DNA of 64,000 nucleotides. It comes from Prostheceraeus crozeri (Eukaryota; Platyhelminthes; Polycladida; Euryleptidae). The position numbers were made by a program, and so were the translations under genes. The stretch lies in assembly GCA_907163375.1 (NCBI GenBank), contig CAJQUW010005701.1, forward strand, positions 248,001 through 312,000, given 5' to 3'. Below the pieces are notes generated by a model. It searched no databases, had not been told where the DNA came from, and saw only the letters and a list, made by a program, of their open reading frames with translations. This document shows positions 46,023-57,137 of the stretch, piece after piece (position 1 is the first letter of the stretch; the number at the start of each line of letters is the position of its first letter).

Positions 46023-46916
46023 GACAGTGCTTGATCCAGGTGTGTTGGTGTCTTCTTCTTTTACGATCTTAAGTCGTTTCAGATCAAATCGTCCCAAAAC
46101 GGAAGGACCTCCATTGTTGACGAGAAAACGAATGGCAGCAGCCACACCGTTACTGGATCGTACTGGAACCTGGGATTCTCCTTCGGTAACCATGTGTGAT
46201 CCGGTCACACCCTGGATCGAGTCAGAAGTGCGTTGAATCATGGAAGAGGTAGAAAGGCGCTTGAATTCGTCTCGTGACATAAATGAGACTGGACTTCCTG
46301 TGTCGATAACGAAATCTGCTCGCTTCCCGGTGAGGGTGAAGGTTAAACAATGATAGAGATGATATTCTTGTAGAGAGGGTTTCACAGCGAGTGCTTGAAG
46401 TTTGGCAGAGGGCGAGTGGATTGAAATGGAGTCTGATGAATCGCCGTTGGCTTGGACTATAAGCGAGGAAAAATTTATACCTTCGTCAAAGTCATTTGTT
46501 GAATCTTCTAGTGTAGAATTCTCGGTGTGCACGATGTTGGATTGGTGATGGTGTGAGCGTGAACTGCGGAAAACCTTCGTAAGATGTCCCGTTCGCTGAC
46601 ACTTATAGCAGACTGCATTAAGAAATCGGCAGTTGCGGCGTCTGTGTGGTCCACCACAAGAGTCACAAGGGCTGATAGCTGGAGTCGTAGGGACAGGCGT
46701 AGAGTTGGACGCTCGCTTTGAGTGAGGTCTGGCCTGTGACAATGACTGCTGATGACTTGTGGCTCGGTGCTGTCCCGCGTGGCGAGTGGGATCTCCGTAG
46801 GCAGGGCGTGATGACTGTCTCGGCTTGTAAGACTTTCGATGACGCGATGCAGAATGAGTTAGGCTTTGCGAAGTGTACTTGTGCGACCTGTCCAACAAGA
46901 GTGTTATTAACATCAT
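45981..46916 (-). pseudogene. gypsy nucleocapsid zinc knuckle and protease
   Basis: A basic region is followed by SCGGPHRRRNCRFLNAVCYK and CQRTGHLTKVF, two Cys-rich knuckles of which the second is a CCHC type lacking its last Cys. After an acidic linker comes ADFVIDTGSPVSFMSRDEF, the retroviral-type aspartic protease active site (DTG), and LVNNGGPSVLGRFDLKRLKI, the flap and closing helix. It overlaps the gag frame by about 250 bp in another frame, which is common in these elements. It runs open for 311 codons. Confidence 0.85.
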
Positions 46917-47382
46917 CCCAATCTTCCTGGATGCTCTTCGCCTTGGTGTAAGTCAAAGACGGTTTTCGAAGCAGTCGCTTCTGAATCTCGCGGTCGTTCA
47001 CGCCAGCGACTATCCTATCTCGCAGTTGAGTGTAAAGTTCCGTGCCGAAGTTACACTTGGCTGCTTGACGCTGTAGACGTAGTAAGAACTGTCGTAGTGG
47101 CTCATCAGGACGTTTGGTAAGGTTATGAAAGCAGGCTCTCTCGGTCGCTTCGAAATGTACTGGCTTCAAGAACGTTTGACGCAAAGTCTGCAGTTGTCCT
47201 ACCGTTTGCGAGCCAAGATCATCCGGCTGGGCAAGGTCAGTCAAAAGATCGTATGTGTCTTTTCCGATCATGATAAGGTAGAACGCAGTCTCGTTCTTAT
47301 CCGTGATCCTGTCGTTGGTGACGACGTAGAAGCGGACGCGCTTGTGCCAGGTCTCTACAACAGCTGGGTCGAAAATGTCCAT
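46663..47382 (-). pseudogene. gypsy Gag (capsid region)
   Basis: The ATG at 47382 begins MDIFDPAVVETWHKRVRFYV. Helical blocks follow, with LQTLRQTFLKPVHFEATERA, FHNLTKRPDEPLRQFLLRLQ and RIVAGVNDREIQKRLLRKPS, the retrotransposon Gag capsid pattern (Q-FL/RL and RD-IV-G/RLL motifs). The Gag reading moves to the next frame somewhere between 46916 and 46780. Confidence 0.8.
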
Positions 47383-47400
47383 CTTCTCTAGACATTGCTC

Positions 47401-48348
47401 GATCGTAGTTGTCTAACCCGTACTGCTTCACAGTACAGGAACCTAAATATGAGATGAGCATTCAACCGTTAGTTTCCGTTTGAGCACATTATTTGAGCAC
47501 AGCTGAACTGAGACTTCATAGTTGCCTGCAACAGGTTGACTGGCTTCAATGCATGGATTGCAAGCGATGGGAGCACAAAGATATTGGCAAATGTACTGTT
47601 GGAATTTTTTTCTGTCCATTTTGCGCTAAAATGTGATGGAAATGTCTCCTCGTTGAAATTTGAGTAATTCACGTGATGAGTTTATGCATTTATAATTGCA
47701 TGCTGAGGAGTATAGATCTAGGCCATTCTGCGTTTAGAGTTGATTGACATTCATGAAAGTGTGTACAGCCTAGATGCACGTATTTTATACGGTTTATATG
47801 ATTTATATTTGTAAACATATATTTGTGTTTGATATAAATGTAAGAGTGTTTTTTATGAAATATAAACATGTTCAAATCAAAATCTTGCTTTGAAATTTAC
47901 GGATCAGGAGTGTCATTAGTTACATGCAGGCATATGCTTACTATATAATCTACATGAAGTGATGCATAAAGGCTACATAATTCAGTCTCACGGTTCTAAT
48001 CTGCATGTACTACTATATATGATTCTAGTTTTTAACTCAAAAATTATTTTCTGATGAGTTCAGTGTAAAAAATCATCAAATTGCAGAACCTGTTTGCTGA
48101 AACATTCTAGTCGTAATATTCATTATAGGGAAAATTATTCTTAAGTTTTAAGAAAATTAGGTCAAAATTTTGCTGCCCAAATTATCCAAGGAGCATTCTA
48201 TAATGTATTAAATAGTAGCTAGTATCAGATGTCCAGATTAGCCGAGTACGTATCCAAACTAGACTGATGTGGTGTTCAAGTTAGACGAGTAGCATTGTAT
48301 GTATTAGATTGGTGTTTGTAAAAATTGTCCAAATTAGCCGAGTTTACC
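47401..48348. other. pogo element 3' end region
   Basis: No gene. AT-rich, with subterminal repeats of the pogo-type element at about 48225-48300 (GTCCAGATTAGCCGAGTACG) and the terminal repeat at 48327-48348. Confidence 0.5.
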
Positions 48349-50984
48349 TTTATGTTGTTATTTTGCAAATCATCGAAATTGGAGAATTCAGTTCACCATG
48401 TCATATTGACGTTCATAAACAATACTGTTGATGGAATGATTAACAAACCTTGATTCAGAGCGAGGTCACATTATCATTAATATCACAAATCGATTAAATG
48501 GTTATGATACATATGCCACGTCTGTCTAGACAACACAACCTGCGATCAACAAGAAATGTTTCTGGAAGTCGGCCCAGACAGAGCTGTGGCAAACAGTAGT
48601 TTTCCTTAAGTATGAGATGGCTTCACAAATTACATATGTCCTCAAATTTACGTTTAAATTATTGCAAGGAAAAAAATTTGCAACAATCCCTTTAGAATTA
48701 TTTGCGCATTACCCGCGTTGCATTTTGTAAAGTTAATGTCTGATTGTCTGACGCATCTATTGATTGCATTTCATGCGCCATAAAATTCGTTGAACGAATG
48801 AAAAGATTTGGAAAAATTCTTGAGTTTTACACACATAAATTTTATCTTTCATCATTTGTGTAATAATTGAATATCTCATCATAGAAGTTACCATGGAAAA
48901 ATCAGTAAAAATCAGTTAACAGTAAGAAATATAATATATACAAACAAATGCAAAAATTGCTCAACTTTCAGATGTGAGTTCTTGTTTGAAATGTGAGGAA
49001 ATGTCTGACCCCACGACTCAAAACTCTTTATTTTGCATTAATTTTAATCATGCAAAATTCCACAGATATTTCCAGTCTGGTAAACGTATGAACTTAATAG
49101 ACCGGACTAAAGGTGTAGTCATACTCCATGGCCATACTCCATACTACTAACCATGTTAGCAGATAATAATGATGTGAGTATAGGCGAAGCAGACCAGAAG
49201 CATTGCTACCAGGAGCCGTGCACGCTTGGCGACCGCACGACAGCCTGCCAACGCGGCGAATGTATGTATTATGTATATGTCATTGATAGAATGCATCATA
49301 GACATCGAACATTAATCATTAAGTTCTAGACTGGACAGCTGGTTGTTGTTCTATGTCTATGGTATGCATATATTTGTGTATTTGGCACTATTATATATAA
49401 TATAGCAGAACAACCAGAAGATATTTAGTGCATGGAAGGGCCCAATAGATAAAGAAGCATTAAATATCTTTGAGACAATCTGATTTCTAGGAAAAGAACA
49501 AGTAATATCTTTCAGGATTGTTTCTAAGGTTTGTTTAACTGCTTCAATTTCAACATCTATAAGTTTCTATGAGGAATTAGCGTCGCAAATACTACCGATT
49601 CAAATGTACTGCATGCATTTCATCCCTATCATATCAGATTCATCGTGTTAAAAGGATTCATCATTTACTTGAGAAACATTTTTATTGAAATATTTTTCAT
49701 AAATCCACCAGTTTTCTCTGTGAACGTTCGACGTGCGGACTTGTCTCTAGGATAATATTTTTCAGCTAGTGAACATAGCGTGCCAACTATTCCGACTAAC
49801 CCTCGTGTGGATGTAGCCGGCTATTCATGTAAAGAGCAATCATGAAAATCGCTGTAGAATAATTAAGTGCCATTAACTGATGGTCAAGACGTTCTGGGAA
49901 AGTAAGTAAAACAGCGTTATCGTTCTCGTTCATCGTACACGAGTGCGGCCAGCTGGAAATAAGAAAAACATGGACATCAAAGATGTCGGAGATTCCATTG
50001 GATGCCCTGAGACCATGTTCAGATTAGGAATCTCAAAAGTTGATAGTAATCATGGAAAACAGTAACGAAGCTATCAATGGAAATGCTAAATCTAGGTAGG
50101 AGTGAATTGGGTGATGGCAGTTGGGTGACATAGCACTGAACCTCTATCATAGAATCTGTCAACTAGAAAGAAAATCTGAAATATACGAAATGCAGCTTTG
50201 TGTTCAGCAGTGAACGACAAACTTTTTCAATTTCATAATTATTCTGAATTTTTTAAAATTATTGCATTTTTCTTAGCCTGTCATCAATATGAATGAATGC
50301 AACACATTTGCAGGCAGATAGCTGAATGATTTAATAGATTATGTGGATTTTTGCCTATTTGTTGATGTCAATTATCATAACCTTGAGATGATAGCTAATT
50401 TGCTTCAAAAAATCTAATGTGGTGACATGGCAGCTTTTCTATTTTTGCGATTCAACGATTCCTGGTCAATGATGAAAATAACTAAATCCATGACGGTCAT
50501 TCAGCAAGAATTCGGATCCATTAAAATCATGTTGACTATTACTTTTAGATAGGCGAGCCATTGCAATAGATGAGGCATAAATTTCTCATTCATAACTATT
50601 AGGGAATGTGCCTCAGTCACGTCGCCTGAACATTTCTCGGGCTGGGTGGGGGAGGGTTCAAGCCTTCTCGGGGGTTGCTGCTAAATTTCACTTTAAAATG
50701 CAGAAATGTAACAAAATTTTCAAAAAAATTTCACGAAATTTGAAGATTTTCTTATTCTCGGGGTGGTGAGTACGGTAACCAACTCCCTAAAGACGCTAAT
50801 GATGTGCATTGATTTCATATCAGTTAGTTCTTAACAGTAGATTTATATCTTGAGAAAACGCGCAAGCTCTGATCGCTTCCTTTATTCGTTTGTTTGCATT
50901 GCTCTATACTGAATGACATCTTTGACATTTTGTTTTAAAATATATTTTATCTGGCTTCAAATCTTAGGAAACTAGAAAATTACA
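48349..50984. other. Long stretch without recognisable genes
   Basis: No frame here exceeds about 60 codons and I found no transposon ends. A host intron or spacer. Confidence 0.45.
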
Positions 50985-52660
50985 TATGTAGTACGGGTTT
51001 TCCCGCATCAGCTAGGGGTTGATTCCTCAGAAGGCGCTGAAGCAATAGTACATAGCGTTCGTAATTTCTTGCAAATGAAGATGCTATCTTCGAACTCTAA
51101 TGAACCGCTTGTGATGGTAAAGATTGATTTTATAATGCCTTCAACACCGTGAGAAAGGATGTGGTTCTTCGAGAAATAAGGACCTCATCTAGTGACCTCT
51201 TCCTCCTTACATGGCAACTTTATAGTCGACCGACCAATATGTTTTACAATAACCATATTATTCCATTCGCAGAGGGAATGCAGCAAGGGGATCCGTTAGG
51301 ACCGTTTGGATTTACTATGGCTCTGCAGTTGTTAATAAATAGGCTTCTGTGCGAGATCAATTGTTGTTATTTGGATGTCGGCTGCATTATTGGATCTCCG
51401 CATCAAGTACATATTAAAAAAACATACATGTTTTGACATATCTTTAAATATCAAAATGACCTTGGCCTACAGGTCAATCTGGAAAAAATGTGATCTTTTT
51501 GACCCAATGTCAGTAGTCCAAGTGAAAGATGCTCCATTCAAATATACATTTCCACAATGCTACTCTTCTAGGTTCACCTCTCTTTATGCCCACTGCGGAA
51601 GAAATTCTCACCAAGAAACTGGATAAATTGTCTACTCTTGTCGAAAGACTTAAATCGCTCGATGCGCATTATTTGTTCTACCTTTTGCGGAATTGTTTTC
51701 TGATACCCAAGTTGTTATATTTGCTGAGAACATTCGCATTCCTCATGTTCTCCTCAAGTTTGATGATATTCAAAGAGAAGCTTTGCAGGAAACTTTGAAC
51801 TGTAGATTGACGCTCCATTCCTGTATACAGGCATTTCTTGCAATATTCCTCGGTGCCCCTGGGCTGAGACGCGCGCATGATTTGTCTTTGTCGGCTTTCC
51901 TGGCGTCCTGTAACGGCGTTTCAGAGACAGTTGGCTATTCTCACTGATTCACTGTCCAACTCTGATTTGGAAGAGGCTGCTGCTGCTTGGGAAGCAAAAA
52001 TGTCCAGATAATATTTTAAACAGATCAACAGAGATCCTTGCAAAAGTATTGGGATAAGCCATTACAGGAGATTCAGTACTCAGATCTACTGACCAATGCA
52101 TCCGATGAAAGATCAAAAGGCCGTATCCTTGGAGTTTCATCCAAGGCAGCAGGAGCTTGGCTTTCGGCGATCCCTCATTTCGACGTTTCTTTCACTTGGT
52201 TTGAAGCTGTCAAATGATCAGCTGCGTATCGTCATTATCCTACGACTAGAGGCAACAATATGCGCACCTTATAAATGCAAATGTGGATCCGAAGTAGATA
52301 GTCACGGAAAACATGGATTAGGCTGTCGATTTAATGCAGGAAGACTGGCTCGCCATAGTGAAGCCAATGAGATAATAAGACGTGCACTTGTCTCTGCTGG
52401 TTTCCCATCAATTCTAGAACCCTATGGATTGAGCCGAAATGACGGTAAAGGACCAGATGGGGCGACGCTTATTCCTTGGGCTAGAGGACGTTTCCTTCAA
52501 TGAGATTTTATATGCGTCGACACTGGCGACGAACAATCTTCCGCTATCCCACCAGGAACACGGAATCATCGCATCGAAGGCGGAGGACAAAAAGCGTAAG
52601 AAGTACGAAGAGCTTGCGATTGATTATCACTTTTGCCCAATGGCCGCAGTTTGAAGAAGA
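50985..52660 (+). pseudogene. Reverse-transcriptase retroelement, inactivated
   Basis: Read across frames: SSEGAEAIVHSVRNFL-type start, MVKIDF then NAFNTVRKDVVLREI (first catalytic Asp region, about 51115-51170), IIPFAEGMQQGDPLGPFGFT, and CYLDVGCIIGS where the active-site YLDD has become YLDV. A thumb-like part follows (LLGSPLFMPTAEEI, LLRNCFLIPKLLYLLRT). The C-terminal domain has CKCGSEVDSHGKHGLGCRFN, AGRLARHSEANEIIRRALVS and KGPDGATLIPWARGR followed by a CVDT-type block. That is a Cys/His cluster with a PD-(D/E)XK-like endonuclease motif, as in a group of invertebrate retroelements with a C-terminal nuclease. There are many frameshifts. Family not named with certainty. Confidence 0.7.
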
Positions 52661-52738
52661 GGTTTGAAAAGTTTTTAGCTGTAGTTTGAAAAAGAGGTAA
52701 GGAGTTATGTTATTATATGTACGGATGTGTGTTGTGCA

Positions 52739-52744
52739 ATAAAC
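52739..52744 (+). terminator. Polyadenylation signal after the retroelement
   Basis: AATAAA about 80 bp after the last recognisable coding of the reverse-transcriptase element, possibly its own 3' end. Confidence 0.4.
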
Positions 52745-54463
52745 CGTTTCACAATGAACCTATTTGTATGTTGGCCCCTATGTCTGTTGTCCAAATCGAC
52801 TCGCACTAGACACATCTACCTCCGTTGTCCACGTGGATTATAGGTTCTAATGCACAGATATTTTGCAGGGTTTGGGCATTTTCAGCTTGATGCCAACATA
52901 CGCAATGTGCACATCACTGTACTAGCAAATATACTTACACTTGCTCCTCATGAAAACGATTCGAAAATCAATCAACAAATCTATTGAGTTGGTAGAATTC
53001 AGTTGAATAACTTAAACCAATATTTCCAGCAATACCACAGCTGAACTAGTTGTCAGTTGGTTAGCGTCATTGCCCTGATTACAACAAAAATCCGGGTTAC
53101 GTTTCATTCTCCCAGGTATCCCGAAGGTCTCCTTGTCGGCTTTATATTATAAACATGATTTTCATATTGTCATTTGGTAAATTAAAGATGATCGTTGAGA
53201 TAAGATGAACATTTAGCCTTGGTGCATATTTCGACATCATACTTTTCAACATTTCTGTCATACTTTATTCTCTTTTTTCTCGATGACCACTGCGAGGTCT
53301 GATTTTGCAAAGCAAGAATGCTGGATCAAAATACAATGGGCCCGCTGGGATACATTATCAAAGCAGTCATTTCAGTAAATGGCCCTGAAGCTCGTCTTTG
53401 ACGAAGCGGTCCAAGGAAAGCCTCGAAATGAAATTTAAATGACAGGAACATCTATGGCATCCTGTAGTAACATTTTAGCCGGAAAACCAAGCCCTTCACC
53501 GCCCTTGGAGGCTCTTGGAGAGAAAATGTTTCTGCCCAAAAAATCAAAACAACAATTTGGCACTAGCGCTTTCAATATATCATCTTTAGGCGCGTAAGTA
53601 ACAAGTCACGCATCGCACAAGTAAACGGGCATACATTCCAATTTATTGGAAAGAAATATCAGTGCCATCCTGCAGTAGAATAAAGTATGAGGAATTCAGA
53701 AGTAGACATCGTTGAAGTGTTTTTCTTAAACCTTGCGCTCAATATCATTGTCCGAATGTATCTTATAGAAAGAAAAGATATCTATAATAACTCATTTTAA
53801 GTTGACGATATTCTTGAGTGCCAACGGCGGTGGAACAATTTTAATCGTGGTCGGCCACTCAATTTTCTGAATTCTAAGAATAGGCTACTTTCAAAATTCG
53901 GTAGTTTTGGCTTTTTAGATAACTAATTCTGTCTGTATCAAGCTTTACTCTCTTCCTTTGAGAGACACACACAAATTCACGTATGAGTGAAAAACATATG
54001 GACAGGACCGACCATATATCTGAAACACCATACATGCAATAATGCGATTGAATGTAGTCAATCTATCTACCTATCTACAGAAGTCACTTAAGCCTCTATT
54101 TTTTCTAAGAAGCATTTCTTCCCAAATCAGTTCAGATACTGTTGGTGTAACTATAAATTTAAAGACTACTCGTTTATGAATTGATATATATCCACGTCCC
54201 AAATGCACTGCACATTTCCAAAGAAACATCTTCTACAGTCATTTTTCTCCACAAATTCTTTAAGCACTGATGTGGTCGATACGCGTTCAGTCAAAGATTT
54301 GTGTATATTCACACAAGTCAGTTGATTTAATCTTGATTGACTCATACGTAGATAATTTTTTATTCGTCACAGGCAAGAAAACCTCCTCTCCGCAGTCGCA
54401 TTAGATATACATGTAGGTACGGGGTAATATAGGCGCAGTAGTAAATCAATTTGCGAAAACAGT
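52745..54463. other. No gene recognised
   Basis: Spacer. 53045-53120 has a weak tRNA-like look that I do not support. Confidence 0.4.
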
Positions 54464-55735
54464 TCATTCATATTCGCCGATGTTGTGAAAATCGAAGTCA
54501 AGTTCTTGACGGATTTCACATGAACACTGTTTTTGAGTGGGATTGTACGTATTTATCAATTCCGGTAGCATTCTCAACTGGATAACCAATCGTTCCAAGT
54601 CGATTTTATTTGCATATAATTTGAACTTCTCGTACACAGCAAGATTTTCAACAACTCCATCAGCTGTATTTATCAAAGTAATCTCAATCGAACGTAGAGT
54701 TCCAATGTTGCTTGATCAAATTTTCTCCGATTATTCATCAATAACATACAAAAGATTTCGAAATACGTTGCGTGAAAATGTGATTTCGTGTCTTCCCAGT
54801 TATGCATCGCAGATCCATCATCATATCTTCGGGGTAACTTTCGTTTTCGGGGCAATTCAGGTTCATGAATATCCAATGAACTTGCTTTCTGTAGTGCGTC
54901 ATTAAATAACTCCCGAAAAGCATTATCATTTCGTATTCTTATAAAATTAGATTCAAGGATTGCAATGCTGCTCTTGACTTCTTCGGCAGTCACATTAGGT
55001 TTCTGGAAGCATTTTGCAATCTCTTCGCTTCGTTAAAAAAATGACAGTGCTATGCGCAGTCCTGAGAATGTTTCAAATTGCTTCTTCAACGCCAGAATTC
55101 CTGGTGCTTTTAAAGCCGCTTCGGTGTTTTCATCAGCGTCCATTATTCTTTCCAGTGTCTTCATCACGACTAAATAGTTTTGAAGTAAACTTCGCATTCC
55201 ACCGGTTCCAATAGTCCACCTAGTCGGACAAATGGGTTTCAAGGTAGTCAACTGATCTCTTTCACAAAATTGGCTTTGGATTTCTGTGAATAAATTGAGT
55301 TGCTTCGGAGAGTTTTTTTATTGCATCATAAATTTGCTTTCACGAACAACGTGCATTGTTCAGAGATGACCTCTAGTCATATTAAGTTCAAAGCATGATT
55401 CACTGTAAAACGCGAAGATAAGTATTCTCAAATACTCTATTAGTGCGTCAGCATATAGTTGATACTTCTCAAAGTTTGAATTTGTATTTAACATCAATCT
55501 TGGTAACACTCATTCAAAGCACGCTGAACATTACCTCATAGCTTTATGCTATGAAGTAGGGCAGTTAGATATCAGGGGTTTGACATAGACCGTTACATCA
55601 CACAGTGAATTGACAGGGCTCTTGGATTAATAGCCTTGATCCTGGTAGCGACACCTTTGTGTACACCTTGATGCACGGAAGCACCGTCGTACGTTTGTCC
55701 TCGAATTTTCATTATGTCAAGGAAGTATCTCACAA
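54464..55735 (-). pseudogene. ZMYM1-like hAT transposase remnant
   Basis: From about 55735 down, the minus strand reads IRGQTYDGASVHQGVHKGVA (the second Asp block of the hAT core), a decayed stretch, LKPICPTRWTIGTGGMRSLL, VTAEEVKSSIAILESNFIRI, PELPRKRKLPRRYDDGSAMH and SHFHATYFEIFCMLLMNNRR, ending near 54464. The CPTRWT and P-RKRK-P-R-DDGSA blocks are characteristic of invertebrate ZMYM1-like transposases. Frames change near 55030 and 54673 and more before 55250. The zinc finger and C-terminal dimerisation region are missing. It is a different subfamily from the copy at 14233. Confidence 0.75.
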
Positions 55736-56199
55736 AAATGTCCTCAATCATAATCTAGAATAAATACATGTATACTCGTATATAGGTATTGTAAAAATTA
55801 TTTCTTATGTGTTCATATATAATTCCATGATTAACTGATTGGCCTTTATATTCAAACTATTCATTTGGATCGAATAAGAACTAGTTATGATGTTTATATT
55901 TTAAACCAAGTTCCCCAAACAGTATTATCAGGGAATCCGTAAAACCGATCTTCGTTTTCTGCACTATATTTGTGAGATCTTTCGACCACTGCACGCGGCC
56001 ATCGTCAGACAACTGAATGAGATACAGCTTATTGAAAACAGTTAACACAAATAAACATCACTTCAAAGATCAATCCAACAGAATGACAAAGATGAGAAAT
56101 TATAAAAGAATGGCTGAAAAATACTACTAACAAAGGACACAAGTAAGCATAAGATAAGGCACAAAAATCCAAAAAGAAAGGAAAAACTATCAGTCAGAG

Positions 56200-57137
56200 T
56201 TAAAACTTCCAGACATCACTTAAAACGTGCTTTGTCCTGTTATCAGAGGAAAAGCGATGGGACAAAAACGCCTCCTTCACAATTCTTCTCTTCCAGCTAA
56301 CTTCTCTGTCGATGACTTCGATGTTCTTGGTGTCGATTGTATGTCCACACTCAACTGCGTGATGGGCAACCTCCGATCTCATCACGTCCATCTCGCGTAT
56401 CGCTCGTTCGTGCTCCTTTCTCCTCTCCTCAACAGGTCGCTGTGTTTCACCCACATAAGACCAATCACAATTGTCAACGCCACAGGGAATCTTGTAGACC
56501 GCGCCAAGAATCTTAGCTGGCTCCGGTCTCTTCCTGACCAACAAAGACCGAAGAGTGGAGACAGGCTTCATGCTCACGCTCACATCAACAACTCGAAGGA
56601 TTGATTGTAGTTTTTCCGATATCCCCTGAACGTAAGGCAGAGGATACTTTACCCTTGAAGATATCGCTTGATCGCGGACACTACTTTCTGGAGACGATGA
56701 GCCACAACGCCACCATCTCTCCGTCTCAGCTGCACCATAACCATTGCTGGTGAGAGCACTCACTACATGTCTCTTCTCCTCCTCCAGAGACTCCGGGGAA
56801 CAAACCAAATGCGCCCTGCTTGAAAGTGATCGAACTACACCTTTAAAGACGCTTCGCGGATGAGACGAATCCCGATGCAGGTACCGATCAGTATGGGTAG
56901 CCTTCCTGAACACAGAGAAGGCGAAACTTGCTTCGCCACGAGAGATATTAACATCCAAGAAGGACAGCTGATTGTCAGTCTCCACTTCCTTGGTAAAACG
57001 GATCGATGGACGAAAACAGTTAAGGAAGGACACCAAGGACTCCAAATCATCATCAGAATGAGGCCACAGTAGGATAATGTCATCCACATATCTCAACCAT
57101 AAAGCTGGCTTCGGGATTCCACGAGACAAAGCACAAC
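56200..57137 (-). pseudogene. Penelope RT fragment and GIY-YIG endonuclease, left arm
   Basis: An open frame of about 310 codons begins inside the reverse transcriptase (ALSRGIPKPALWLRYVDDII, with the YVDD active site) and runs through LSFLDVNISRGEASFAFSVF. The GIY-YIG endonuclease domain reads DNCDWSYVGETQRPVEERRK and SEVAHHAVECGHTIDTKNIE, ending VLSDVWKF. It lacks the N-terminal reverse transcriptase motifs because of 5' truncation. Its frame is open across the site where the right copy has lost one G. Confidence 0.85.

Larger units (their letters stand above)
43500..47400 (-). mobile_element. Ty3/gypsy retrotransposon, internally deleted, no LTRs seen
   Basis: The minus strand reads gag (47382-46663), zinc knuckle and protease (46916-45981), reverse transcriptase and RNase H (45400-44230), then the end of integrase (44150-43970) and a Pro/Ser-rich tail to about 43600. 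Most of integrase is missing and a (TA)n tract sits at the break. I looked for matching direct repeats at 43450-43600 and 47390-47700 and found none, so the LTRs are either lost or unrecognised. It lies inside the pogo element. Confidence 0.75.
39978..48348 (+). mobile_element. pogo/Tigger-like transposon with nested insertions
   Basis: GGTAAACTCGGCAAAATTGG at 39978 is mirrored on the other strand from 48348 by GGTAAACTCGGCTAATTTGG (22 bp, three differences). Related subterminal blocks (TTTGGACTCCACATCAG near 40385 and its inverted relative near 48265-48295) support pairing of these ends. A pogo-type transposase is read rightward. It is interrupted by a hAT-type MITE (41990-42716) and followed by a Ty3/gypsy element (about 43500-47400). 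Without them it is about 3.7 kb. No clear TA duplication is seen, so the ends are likely but not proven. Confidence 0.65.

Noticed and set aside
43450-47700. LTRs of the gypsy element
   Set aside because: I compared the outer 200-300 bp on both sides by eye and found no matching direct repeats or TG...CA ends.
53041-53125. tRNA-like sequence (AGTTGTCAGTTGGTTAGCG)
   Set aside because: A weak A-box resemblance, but no B box at the right distance and no cloverleaf.
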